Shown here: piece after piece, positions 34,330-41,753 of the stretch
Layout of the letters: each line of letters begins with the position of its first letter
Numbering within the stretch: position 1 is the stretch's first letter
From: Bradyrhizobium sp. 149
GTDB taxonomy: Bacteria; Pseudomonadota; Alphaproteobacteria; Rhizobiales; Xanthobacteraceae
Length of the DNA stretch: 64,000 nt
NCBI RefSeq assembly: GCF_023073915.1
Contig: NZ_JADPKK010000022.1
Coordinates: 1,550,001 to 1,614,000, forward strand
Direction: 5' to 3'
The notes under the pieces: generated by a model
Seen by the model: the letters and a program-made list of their open reading frames with translations, nothing else
Told to the model about the DNA's origin: nothing
Databases searched by the model: none
Program-made: the position numbers and the translations under genes

Positions 34330-35187
34330 TCAGATGAACGGTTTCCCACCGGTGACAGCCAGGGTCGCTCCCGATGTGTAGCTTGAGAGCGGATCGGCAA
34401 GCATGACATAGGCTGTCGCAAGCTCGGCCGGCTGGCCGGCCCGCTGCATCGGCACCTGCTTGCCAAAGTTCTTGACCTTGTCCTCCGGCATGGTCGACGG
34501 AATGAGCGGCGTCCAGATCGGACCCGGGGCGACCGCGTTGACGCGAATGCCCTTCGTCGCCAGCATCTGGGCGAGTCCTCCAGTAAAGTTCTGGATGGCG
34601 CCCTTGGTCGTGGCATAAGCCAGCAGGGTCGGATTCGGCATGTCGGAGTTCACCGACGCGGTGTTGATGATTGCCGCTCCCGGGCGCATGTGGGGGACCG
34701 CAGCCTTGGTGAGATAGAACATGGCGTGGATGTTGGTCTCGAACGTCAGCTGCCATTCCTGGTCGCTGATATCGGCGATCTCCTTGAACGTGTCCTGATG
34801 GGCCGCGTTGTTGACGAGGACGTCTATTGCGCCGAACTCTTCGACTGTGCGGGCGATGATTGCGCGGCAATGATTGGGATTGCGGACGTCGCCGGGGATC
34901 AGGACGATCTTGCGTCCCTCGCGCTCCACCAGCGCCTTGACCTCGGCGGCATCCTCGTCCTCGCTCAAATAGGATATGACGATATCGGCGCCTTCCCGGG
35001 CATAGGCGATCGCGACCGCGCGGCCAATGCCACTATCGCCTCCCGTGATGATCGCCTTCTTTCCGGCCAGGCGCCCGGCGCCCCGGTAACTCTCCTCGCC
35101 GTGATCCGGTCGGGGATTCATCGCGCGCGTCGAACCGGGCGTCGATTGCTGCTGCGCAGGATAAGGCGGCTTGGGATATTCGGTCAT
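34330..35187 (-). CDS. SDR-family oxidoreductase (general stress protein 39-like)
   Basis: 285 residues. After a Pro-rich N-terminus (EYPKPPYPAQQQS) the SDR core starts with IITGGDSGIGRAVAIAYARE, then VLVNNAAHQ and the catalytic region with YATTKGAI. This long-N-terminus SDR subgroup includes Bacillus general stress protein 39 and its proteobacterial homologues. An exact EcfG promoter lies 28-52 nt upstream of the ATG. The physiological substrate is unknown. Confidence 0.88.
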   Translation of the reverse strand: MTEYPKPPYPAQQQSTPGSTRAMNPRPDHGEESYRGAGRLAGKKAIITGGDSGIGRAVAIAYAREGADIVISYLSEDEDAAEVKALVEREGRKIVLIPGDVRNPNHCRAIIARTVEEFGAIDVLVNNAAHQDTFKEIADISDQEWQLTFETNIHAMFYLTKAAVPHMRPGAAIINTASVNSDMPNPTLLAYATTKGAIQNFTGGLAQMLATKGIRVNAVAPGPIWTPLIPSTMPEDKVKNFGKQVPMQRAGQPAELATAYVMLADPLSSYTSGATLAVTGGKPFI

Positions 35188-35214
35188 GAAGCGGCTCCAG
35201 GGATTTGCTCCGCT

Positions 35215-35239
35215 AACGGAAAGCCGTCAGAAGCGTTCC
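35215..35239 (-). promoter_or_regulatory. EcfG-type general-stress promoter for the SDR gene
   Basis: On the minus strand GGAAC (35239-35235), 16-nt spacer, CGTT (35218-35215). It lies in the 63-bp gap between the treZ stop and the SDR start, so the SDR has its own stress promoter within the treZ-SDR tandem. Confidence 0.8.
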
Positions 35240-35250
35240 TCGCCGTCCCA

Positions 35251-37080
35251 TCACGTCTCCTGACCGAGCCGCACGATGATCTCGCCCGGCAACAGGGCTT
35301 GCGTCTCGGCCGGGCGCAATCGCCATAGGCACTCGCCGGCAACCAGCGCCGGCAGGGGCAGCTCGCGGTCGGCGAAATTGGCGACGATCTGTAACATGTC
35401 GCCTTTCTCCGTCCGCCAACGGGCATCCAGGCCGCCCGTCCGAGGGTCCTCGCCCAGCAATCTGTATTGAGCCGAAACGAAACCCAGTTTGATCAGCGGT
35501 ACGATCTTCTCGCGGCGTATCTGCAGCAATTGGGCTGTCAGGCCGCGAAACCTGACGCTGGCGGGAGAGCGCTCGATGGCGGTCCAGTCGAGCTTCGATG
35601 CCACGAAGGTTTTTTCGTCGCACGGGTCCGGAATCCTGGCGCGCATGTCGGGCGTCGAGAACGCCTTGAAGTGCGCGAACTCCCTGCGTCGCCCTTCCCG
35701 GGTCAGTTCGGCAGCTTGGCCCGACCAGTCTGCGAAGAACAGGAACGGCGTGTCGGCCCCGGCTTCCTCACCCATGAACAGCATCGGAATGTGCGGATTC
35801 AAGAGAACCAGCGCCAGGGCCTGGTCAAGTTTCTCCGGACTGACCAGCCTGGAAAGCCGCTCGCCGAGGGCGCGATTGCCGATCTGGTCGTGGTTCTGGG
35901 CGAAGAAGATGGTGGCCTCAGGCGGCAGATGCGCGCTCGGCTCGCCGCGCGGTGCGTCGTGCAGGGGAAAGACTTCGCCTTGATAGGCGAAGCCCTCGGT
36001 GAGCGATCGCGCGAGGTGTTCAAGCGGCCGGTCCGCGAAGGCGCGATAATAGCCTTCGTCTTCGCCCGTCAGCAGGACGTGGAGCGCGTTGTGAAAATCA
36101 TCGCCCCATTGCGCGTCATAGAGTTTGGCTTCTCCTTGCGCACGTTCGAGCAGGTGGGCCTGATTGGCCTCGTTCTCCAGCATCAGATGCACGCGCCGGC
36201 CCGCCAACTGACTGCGCACGGTCTCGGCAAGCTCGATCAGGAAATGGCGTTCGGAATCGTCCTTCAGGGCATGGACCGCGTCGAACCGCAAGCCGTCGAA
36301 CCCGTAGTCGCGCAGCCACATCAACGAGTTCTCGATCAGGAACTCGCGTACGAACGCGCCGTCTTGTCCCTCGAGATTGACGGCAGGCCCCCAGCCGGTG
36401 CTGTGGCGCGTGGTGAAGAAACTTTCCGCGTAGAGATGCAGGTAGTTCAGCTGCGGCCCGAAATGGTTATAGACGACGTCGAGATAAACCATGATGTCGA
36501 GCGCATGGGCGGCCCGTAACAGCCGCTTGAGATCCTCCGGCCTGCCGTAGCGAGCATTTGGCGCGTTCAGCAAGACGCCGTCATAGCCCCAATTGTGCCG
36601 GCCGGGGACGTCGTTGAGCGGCATCAGCTCGATCGCGGTGATGCCGAGATCGCGGAGATAAGGCAGCTTCTTCTCGAGGCCGGCATAGGTGCCTTCCTCG
36701 CTGAAGGTGCCGACATGCAGCTCGTAGATCACGGCCTCCGCCCAGGGACGGCCGGGATAGAGCACCGGGTCCCGGAACGCCGCGGTGTCGATCACCTCGC
36801 TCGGCGCGCCGACGTCGTCCGGCTGGAAGAACGAGGCGGGATCGGGGACGACCAGATCTTCGTTGATCCTGAACTGATAGCGCGTGCCGACATGCGCGGT
36901 CGGGCTCAACCATTGGTACCAGCCATCATCGTCGCCGATCATCCGCTGTGGCGGCCGGCCGGCCTCGAGCAATTCGACCGATTGCGCCGTCGGCGCCCAA
37001 AGATTGAAGCAGACCCCGTGATCGACGCGTCGATCACCGTGTTGTCGAGCTTGCCCAGCCGTTCCCAATCTGTGACCCAA
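35251..37080 (-). CDS. treZ: Malto-oligosyltrehalose trehalohydrolase, 5' end uncertain
   Basis: 609 residues from the only usable in-frame start, TTG 37080; a stop lies two codons further upstream. From FNLWAPTAQSVELL onward the match to TreZ is clear: YELHVGTFSEEGTY, LNDVPGRHNWGYDG, catalytic Asp in GLRFDAVHAL, Glu in MLENEANQ and FAQNHDQIGNRALG. TreZ releases trehalose from maltooligosyl-trehalose. The first 23 residues do not resemble the usual TreZ N-terminus, and the change occurs at a perfect 20-bp palindrome (37018-37037), so the start may be rearranged or frameshifted. The partner TreY gene is not in the window; glgX lies divergently nearby. Confidence 0.85.
   Translation of the reverse strand: MGHRLGTAGQARQHGDRRVDHGVCFNLWAPTAQSVELLEAGRPPQRMIGDDDGWYQWLSPTAHVGTRYQFRINEDLVVPDPASFFQPDDVGAPSEVIDTAAFRDPVLYPGRPWAEAVIYELHVGTFSEEGTYAGLEKKLPYLRDLGITAIELMPLNDVPGRHNWGYDGVLLNAPNARYGRPEDLKRLLRAAHALDIMVYLDVVYNHFGPQLNYLHLYAESFFTTRHSTGWGPAVNLEGQDGAFVREFLIENSLMWLRDYGFDGLRFDAVHALKDDSERHFLIELAETVRSQLAGRRVHLMLENEANQAHLLERAQGEAKLYDAQWGDDFHNALHVLLTGEDEGYYRAFADRPLEHLARSLTEGFAYQGEVFPLHDAPRGEPSAHLPPEATIFFAQNHDQIGNRALGERLSRLVSPEKLDQALALVLLNPHIPMLFMGEEAGADTPFLFFADWSGQAAELTREGRRREFAHFKAFSTPDMRARIPDPCDEKTFVASKLDWTAIERSPASVRFRGLTAQLLQIRREKIVPLIKLGFVSAQYRLLGEDPRTGGLDARWRTEKGDMLQIVANFADRELPLPALVAGECLWRLRPAETQALLPGEIIVRLGQET
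37018..37037. repeat. Perfect 20-bp palindrome at the treZ 5' end
   Basis: GTGATCGACG followed by its exact reverse complement CGTCGATCAC, no spacer. It sits where recognisable TreZ sequence begins. Confidence 0.8.
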
Positions 37081-37340
37081 AACCTAGTCGCCTTTGCCTG
37101 AATGGCTGGAAGTTTCGACATGCTTCGCTAGGCTCGATCCGACGGCCCGCCCAAGCACGCTTCAGGACGAGAGAAGCTGAGATGAAGGCATTCGTTCCTC
37201 AGACCGGCGTCACACCCGATGCGCATGCGCGTTGTGTGCACTTTTGGGCCAAGGTGCGGCGCGGGATTCCGGATTTGCGCTCCAATGGCGAAGCATTTGG
37301 CATTTCGAAGGTGGTTGGTGAAGATCCCTGTTGCAGGCAG

Positions 37341-37365
37341 GGAACGGAATCGCCTGAGGGACGGT
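37341..37365 (+). promoter_or_regulatory. Imperfect EcfG-like promoter for DUF3606-glgX
   Basis: GGAAC at 37341-37345 and, after 16 nt, CGGT instead of CGTT. It is positioned 28 nt before the DUF3606 start. Weak because of the -10 mismatch. Confidence 0.35.
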
Positions 37366-37392
37366 TGCAATTCTTCACAGGAGTTGTTTGCC

Positions 37393-37674
37393 ATGCGCCG
37401 CTCGAAGCCACCGCCGATCCGCAACAAACTCGACTTGGCCGACCGTACTCAGGTGCGCCTCGTCAGAAAGCGTCTCGGACTGTCCGACGCGGAGCTGACC
37501 AGTATCGTCGAGCGGATCGGCAACTCGATTGCGGCCATCAGCAAGGAGGCGGCGCTGCAAAGGGCAACCACGCTGCCCAAGCCGGACGATGTGCCTCCTG
37601 CCCCCGTGATCGCTTCGGCCGCCGTCGGCGAGCAGGCGACCGCCGAAGTGACAGCGGCTGCACCAGTTTCTTGA
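37393..37674 (+). CDS. DUF3606-like small protein
   Basis: 93 residues from ATG 37393, preceded by AGGAG. The core DLADRTQVRLVRKRLGLSDA and IVERIGNSIAAISKEA matches the short helical DUF3606 domain; the C-terminal 35 residues are Pro/Ala-rich. Function is unknown; relatives are often stress-induced in alphaproteobacteria. It lies 17 nt upstream of glgX and is probably cotranscribed. The open frame continues upstream to 37219 without protein-like character. Confidence 0.75.
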   Translation: MRRSKPPPIRNKLDLADRTQVRLVRKRLGLSDAELTSIVERIGNSIAAISKEAALQRATTLPKPDDVPPAPVIASAAVGEQATAEVTAAAPVS

Positions 37675-37691
37675 AGGGCTGTTCGGGGACA

Positions 37692-39932
37692 ATGATGGAT
37701 CAACCAATCCATTTCGACGACGCCCTGACGCGGGCTGCCTCGCGCCTGCGCCGCTCGCGGGTCGCCGAAGGCAAGCCATTTCCGCTCGGCGCCACCTGGG
37801 ACGGGCTCGGCGTCAATTTCGCGCTGTTCTCGGCCCACGCGACCAAGGTCGAACTCTGCCTGTTCGACGACAGCGGCGAAACCGAACTGGAGCGGATCGA
37901 GCTTCCCGAATATACCGACGAAGTCTGGCACGGCTATTTGCCCTCGGCCCGCCCCGGCACCGTCTACGGCTATCGCGTCCACGGCCCCTACGAACCCGAC
38001 GCGGGACACCGCTTCAATCCCAACAAGCTCGTGCTCGATCCCTACGCCAAGCAGCTGGTCGGCCGGTTGCGGTGGGGACCGGAGCTGTTTGGTTACCGGC
38101 TCAACCACTCCGACAAGGATCTCTCCTACGACGAACGCGACAGCGCGCCCTTGATGCAGAAGTGCCGCGTCATCGACCCGGCCTTCACCTGGGGCGCCGC
38201 GCGCAAGCCGGAAGTGGCGTGGGAGCGGACGATCGTCTACGAGATGCACGTCAAGGGCTTTACCCAGCAGCATCCGCTGGTGCCTGACGCAGACCGCGGC
38301 ACGTTCTCGGGCCTCGCGCATTCGGAGGTCCCGGCCTATTTGCGATCGCTCGGCATCACCAGTGCGGAGCTGCTGCCGATCCATGCCTTCGTCGACGACA
38401 GCTATCTGGTCGAGAAAGGCTTGCGCAATTACTGGGGCTACAACTCGCTCGCCTTCTTCGCGCCGGAGCCGCGTTACCTCAAGACGCCGTTCGCGAACGA
38501 ATTCAAAGCCATGGTCAACCAGTTTCACGCCCATGGCATCGAGGTGATCCTCGACGTCGTCTACAATCACACCGCGGAAGGAAACGAGCTCGGCCCTACC
38601 CTGTCGTTCAAGGGCATCGACAATGCGAGCTATTACCGCCTGCTGCCGGACCAGCAACGCTATTACATCAACGACACCGGCACCGGGAACACGGTGAACC
38701 TGTCTCATCCGCGCGTGCTCCAACTCGTCGCGGATTCCCTGCGCTACTGGGCGACCGAGATGCGGGTCGACGGCTTCCGTTTCGATCTCGCCACCATCCT
38801 GGCACGGGAGCCCTACGGTTTCGACGAAGGCGGCGGCTTCCTCGATGCCTGCCGCCAGGACCCCGTGCTCTCCAGCGTCAAGCTGATCGCCGAGCCCTGG
38901 GACATCGGCCCGGGCGGCTATCAGGTCGGCCAGTTTCCGCCGGGATGGGCGGAGTGGAACGACAAGTTCAGGGACACCGTGCGCGCCTTCTGGAAGGGCG
39001 ACGAGGGATCGATCGCGGACTTTGCCAAGCGCGTCTCTGGATCCGGCGATCTCTTCAACAAGCGCGGACGCCGGCCATGGGCCAGCGTCAACTTCGTCAC
39101 CGCCCATGACGGTTTCAATCTCAATGATCTGGTCTCGTACAACGACAAGCACAACGAAGCCAATGGCGAGGACAATCGCGACGGCCACAGCAACAATCAC
39201 TCCTGGAACTGCGGCGCCGAGGGACCGACGGACGATCCGGAAATCACGGCGTTGCGCGAGCGCCAGAAGCGCAATCTGCTGGCCACCATGCTGTTGTCTC
39301 ACGGCACGCCCATGCTGCTTGCCGGCGACGAATTCGGACACACCCAGTACGGCAACAACAACGCGTACGCCCAGGACAACGAGACCACATGGCTGGACTG
39401 GCTCCGCATCACCGCGAACGGCCGGAGCCTTCGCGAGTTTGCGCGCAAGCTGATCGCCACGCGCAAGGCGTTTCCGATCCTCTATCGCAGCCGCTTCCTG
39501 GTCGGCTCCCACAACGAAGAGCTGGACGTGAAGGACGTGACGTGGCTCGCGCCGTCCGGAGAGGAGATGACGACGGAGCAGTGGCAGGACGGCAACGCCA
39601 AATGTTTCGGTTTGCTGCTCGACGGCCGCGCCCAGGAGACCGGGATCAAGCGCCGCGGCTCGGACGCAACCATGCTGCTGATCTACAACGCCCATTATGA
39701 CGTCGTGAATTTCACCTTGCCCGCCGTCGCCGAGGGACGCAGCTGGCTCGGCTTGATCGACACCAATCAACCGGAGGGGCAGATGCCCGCGTTCGACTTC
39801 GGGCACGCTTATGCGATGACCGGACACTCCCTCGTGGTGTTCGGTCTCGCCACCGAGACGATCGCCACGCGCCGCCTGCGGCAAGGTCTCGGAGCGCTGC
39901 TGGACGTCGTGGAAGCGCCGCTGCCGGGATAG
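37692..39932 (+). CDS. glgX: Glycogen debranching enzyme
   Basis: 746 residues from the first of two adjacent ATG codons (37692). The N-terminal CBM48 segment (GKPFPLGATWDGLGVNFALF) and the GH13 motifs are present: DVVYNHTAEG, catalytic Asp in VDGFRFDLATIL, Glu in LIAEPWDIGPGGYQVG and FVTAHDGFNLNDLVSY. It cleaves alpha-1,6 branches of glycogen. With TreZ it feeds linear malto-oligosaccharides into trehalose synthesis, a stress-protectant pathway in rhizobia. The gene is preceded by the DUF3606 gene. Confidence 0.95.
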   Translation: MMDQPIHFDDALTRAASRLRRSRVAEGKPFPLGATWDGLGVNFALFSAHATKVELCLFDDSGETELERIELPEYTDEVWHGYLPSARPGTVYGYRVHGPYEPDAGHRFNPNKLVLDPYAKQLVGRLRWGPELFGYRLNHSDKDLSYDERDSAPLMQKCRVIDPAFTWGAARKPEVAWERTIVYEMHVKGFTQQHPLVPDADRGTFSGLAHSEVPAYLRSLGITSAELLPIHAFVDDSYLVEKGLRNYWGYNSLAFFAPEPRYLKTPFANEFKAMVNQFHAHGIEVILDVVYNHTAEGNELGPTLSFKGIDNASYYRLLPDQQRYYINDTGTGNTVNLSHPRVLQLVADSLRYWATEMRVDGFRFDLATILAREPYGFDEGGGFLDACRQDPVLSSVKLIAEPWDIGPGGYQVGQFPPGWAEWNDKFRDTVRAFWKGDEGSIADFAKRVSGSGDLFNKRGRRPWASVNFVTAHDGFNLNDLVSYNDKHNEANGEDNRDGHSNNHSWNCGAEGPTDDPEITALRERQKRNLLATMLLSHGTPMLLAGDEFGHTQYGNNNAYAQDNETTWLDWLRITANGRSLREFARKLIATRKAFPILYRSRFLVGSHNEELDVKDVTWLAPSGEEMTTEQWQDGNAKCFGLLLDGRAQETGIKRRGSDATMLLIYNAHYDVVNFTLPAVAEGRSWLGLIDTNQPEGQMPAFDFGHAYAMTGHSLVVFGLATETIATRRLRQGLGALLDVVEAPLPG

Positions 39933-39978
39933 TTCGCGATGATGCGCTGAGAGCCTAGCTTTGAGTTGACGACAACAA

Positions 39979-40003
39979 GGAACGCACGCAGGTCGCCGGC
40001 GTT
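39979..40003 (+). promoter_or_regulatory. EcfG-type general-stress promoter
   Basis: GGAAC at 39979-39983, 16-nt spacer, CGTT at 40000-40003. It is 34 nt upstream of the ATG of the small secreted protein. Confidence 0.8.
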
Positions 40004-40037
40004 CGAGTAGATGGGGCATCAGTCGGAGAACACCGAG

Positions 40038-40331
40038 ATGAAGTTCACAGGTGCCGTTATCCTGGCTGCCCTCGTGCTGCCTGGAGCAGCTTTGGCGCAG
40101 GCCAGCAAACCTGACGTTTCGTCCGCGCCGAGCGCGCAGAATTCGGGAGCCGGCATTGCCGGACAGCCCGGCAACAAGAACGGTCCGGCCGCCAAGCCCG
40201 GTGAAACCGTCGGATCGAGTTCGACGAACGCCTCCGGCAACACCGCCGTGCAATCGCAGGACCCGGCGAATATTCAGGGCGCACCGGGCAATAAGAGCGG
40301 GCCGCCCGCCAAGCGTCCGGACCAACGCTGA
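40038..40331 (+). CDS. Small secreted Gly/Asn/Pro-rich protein
   Basis: 97 residues from ATG 40038. A clear Sec signal peptide (KFTGAVILAALVLPGAALAQ) precedes a low-complexity mature part with two PGNK-type units (GQPGNKNGPAAKPGE and GAPGNKSGPPAK). It somewhat resembles YjbE-like exopolysaccharide-associated proteins of rhizobia, but I cannot confirm the family. An exact EcfG promoter lies upstream, so it is a predicted stress-induced envelope protein. Confidence 0.75.
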   Translation: MKFTGAVILAALVLPGAALAQASKPDVSSAPSAQNSGAGIAGQPGNKNGPAAKPGETVGSSSTNASGNTAVQSQDPANIQGAPGNKSGPPAKRPDQR

Positions 40332-40364
40332 GCGGACACGCACGCAGTCCTGCCGGACGACATT

Positions 40365-40402
40365 AGATGATCTGCGCAGGCCATGCTTGGCGCAGATCAT
40401 CT
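40365..40402. terminator. 13-bp perfect hairpin after the secreted-protein gene
   Basis: AGATGATCTGCGC (40365-40377) and its exact complement (40390-40402) enclose a 12-nt loop, 33 nt after the stop. No run of T follows, so it may be a transcript-end stabiliser rather than a classical terminator. Confidence 0.5.
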
Positions 40403-40407
40403 CGTTA

Positions 40408-40433
40408 GGAACAAACCATTAGCGCGGCCTGTT
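40408..40433 (+). promoter_or_regulatory. EcfG-like promoter for Mn catalase gene
   Basis: GGAAC at 40408-40412, 17-nt spacer, TGTT at 40430-40433 (one mismatch from CGTT). It directly follows the hairpin and lies 45 nt upstream of the ATG. Confidence 0.5.
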
Positions 40434-40478
40434 CGACACGCATCTTCCTCCTCATTCCTCCAAACCGAGAGTCCCGCC

Positions 40479-41750
40479 ATGTATCACCACGTCAAGAAGC
40501 TGATGTTCACCGTCCGCGTCGATGAGCCGGATCCTCGCTTTGGCAACATGCTGCTGGAGCAGTTCGGCGGCGCTAATGGCGAACTCGCGGCCGCGATGCA
40601 GTACTCGATACAGGGGTTGAACTGCGAGGATCCCGATCGCAAGGACCTCCTGATGGACATCGGCACCGAAGAGCTCAGCCACCTGGAAGTGGTCGGGACA
40701 CTGGCGCGGATGCACCTCAAGCCGTCGAAGTTCGACCGCCAGGCGGCCGAAGCCGATCCCCTCATCGCGATCGCCGGCGGCGGCGGGGTCAATCTCTTCA
40801 ACTCCCAGGGAAATGCCTGGACCGCCGACTACCTCAAGATCACCGGCGAGCTCGACGTCGATCTGCGCAGCAACATCGCCGCCGAGGCGCGGGCCAAGAT
40901 CGTCTATGAGCGGCTGATCAATTTCTGCGACGACGCCGGCAGCAAGGACGCGCTGCAATTCCTGATGACCCGCGAGATCACGCACATGAAGGCGTTCGCT
41001 CTCGCGCTCGAGAGCATGAGCAAGCCGGCGTTCAGCGTCGGACGCATCGCCCCGACGCCCGGCCTGGTCGACCAGTTCTTCAACGATTCCACCGGCACCG
41101 GCGACCATGGCGAGATCGACACGCGTGGCCCCTGGAACGAGGGCGGCGACTGGGTCTTCACAGAGTCGCCGGCGATCCAGGCAGGCGAACCGGGGCCGGC
41201 CACAGCCATCGTCACGGAGAGTTCGCCGCCGGCGGACGAAGCGGGTCTCGGCGATCTGCTCATCAACGAGCTGCGCGACATCCTGCATGCCGAGAAGCAA
41301 TTGACCAAGGCTCTTCCCAAGATGGCCGAGGCCGCCCGTTTCGACCAACTGCGCGAGCTGTTCGAGCAGCACCTGGCGGAGACGGAAGCGCAGGTCGAGC
41401 GCATCAACGAATGCTTCGAGATGCTCGGCAAATCCGCCCGCGCCAAGCCCTGCAAGGGCATGATGGGCCTCGTCGAGGAAGGCCAGGAGATCATGGCCGA
41501 GGGCGAGGACAAGGAGGACGCCGCGGCCGATCTCGCTCTGATCGGCGCGGCACAGCGCGTCGAGCATTACGAGATCGCGGGCTACACCACGGCGCGCAAC
41601 CTCGCCCAGCAGCTTCGGCACAGTGCCATCGTCAGCCTCTTGTCGAAATCGCTCGCCGAGGAGGAGAACGCCGATCAGCTCCTCAACCAGGTCGCCCGCT
41701 CGCTGATGTCGGTGGCGAAAATGCCGGCAGCGGTCGAGCAGACCGAATGA
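40479..41750 (+). CDS. Manganese catalase fused to a YciE-like (DUF892) domain
   Basis: 423 residues from ATG 40479. Residues 1 to about 245 are a Mn catalase with the di-manganese ligands in NGELAAAMQYSIQG, EELSHLEVVG, AEARAKIVYERL and REITHMKAF. After a linker, residues from about 257 form a complete DUF892 ferritin-like bundle (INELRDILHAEKQLTKALPK; VEHYEIAGYTTARNLA). Mn catalases of about 280-300 residues usually end before this point. The protein dismutates H2O2 in the cytoplasm; the added domain may bind metal or help assembly. A near-consensus EcfG promoter precedes it. The stop lies 3 bp from the stop of the convergent helicase gene. Confidence 0.9.
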   Translation: MYHHVKKLMFTVRVDEPDPRFGNMLLEQFGGANGELAAAMQYSIQGLNCEDPDRKDLLMDIGTEELSHLEVVGTLARMHLKPSKFDRQAAEADPLIAIAGGGGVNLFNSQGNAWTADYLKITGELDVDLRSNIAAEARAKIVYERLINFCDDAGSKDALQFLMTREITHMKAFALALESMSKPAFSVGRIAPTPGLVDQFFNDSTGTGDHGEIDTRGPWNEGGDWVFTESPAIQAGEPGPATAIVTESSPPADEAGLGDLLINELRDILHAEKQLTKALPKMAEAARFDQLRELFEQHLAETEAQVERINECFEMLGKSARAKPCKGMMGLVEEGQEIMAEGEDKEDAAADLALIGAAQRVEHYEIAGYTTARNLAQQLRHSAIVSLLSKSLAEEENADQLLNQVARSLMSVAKMPAAVEQTE

Positions 41751-41753
41751 TCG

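Noticed and set aside
37449..40400. Very long open frame on the minus strand (over 900 codons) opposite glgX
   Set aside because: It mirrors the codon pattern of glgX, has no recognisable motif, and is a common artefact of high-GC genes. Similar antisense frames opposite 30907-32694 and 24226-26049 were dropped for the same reason.
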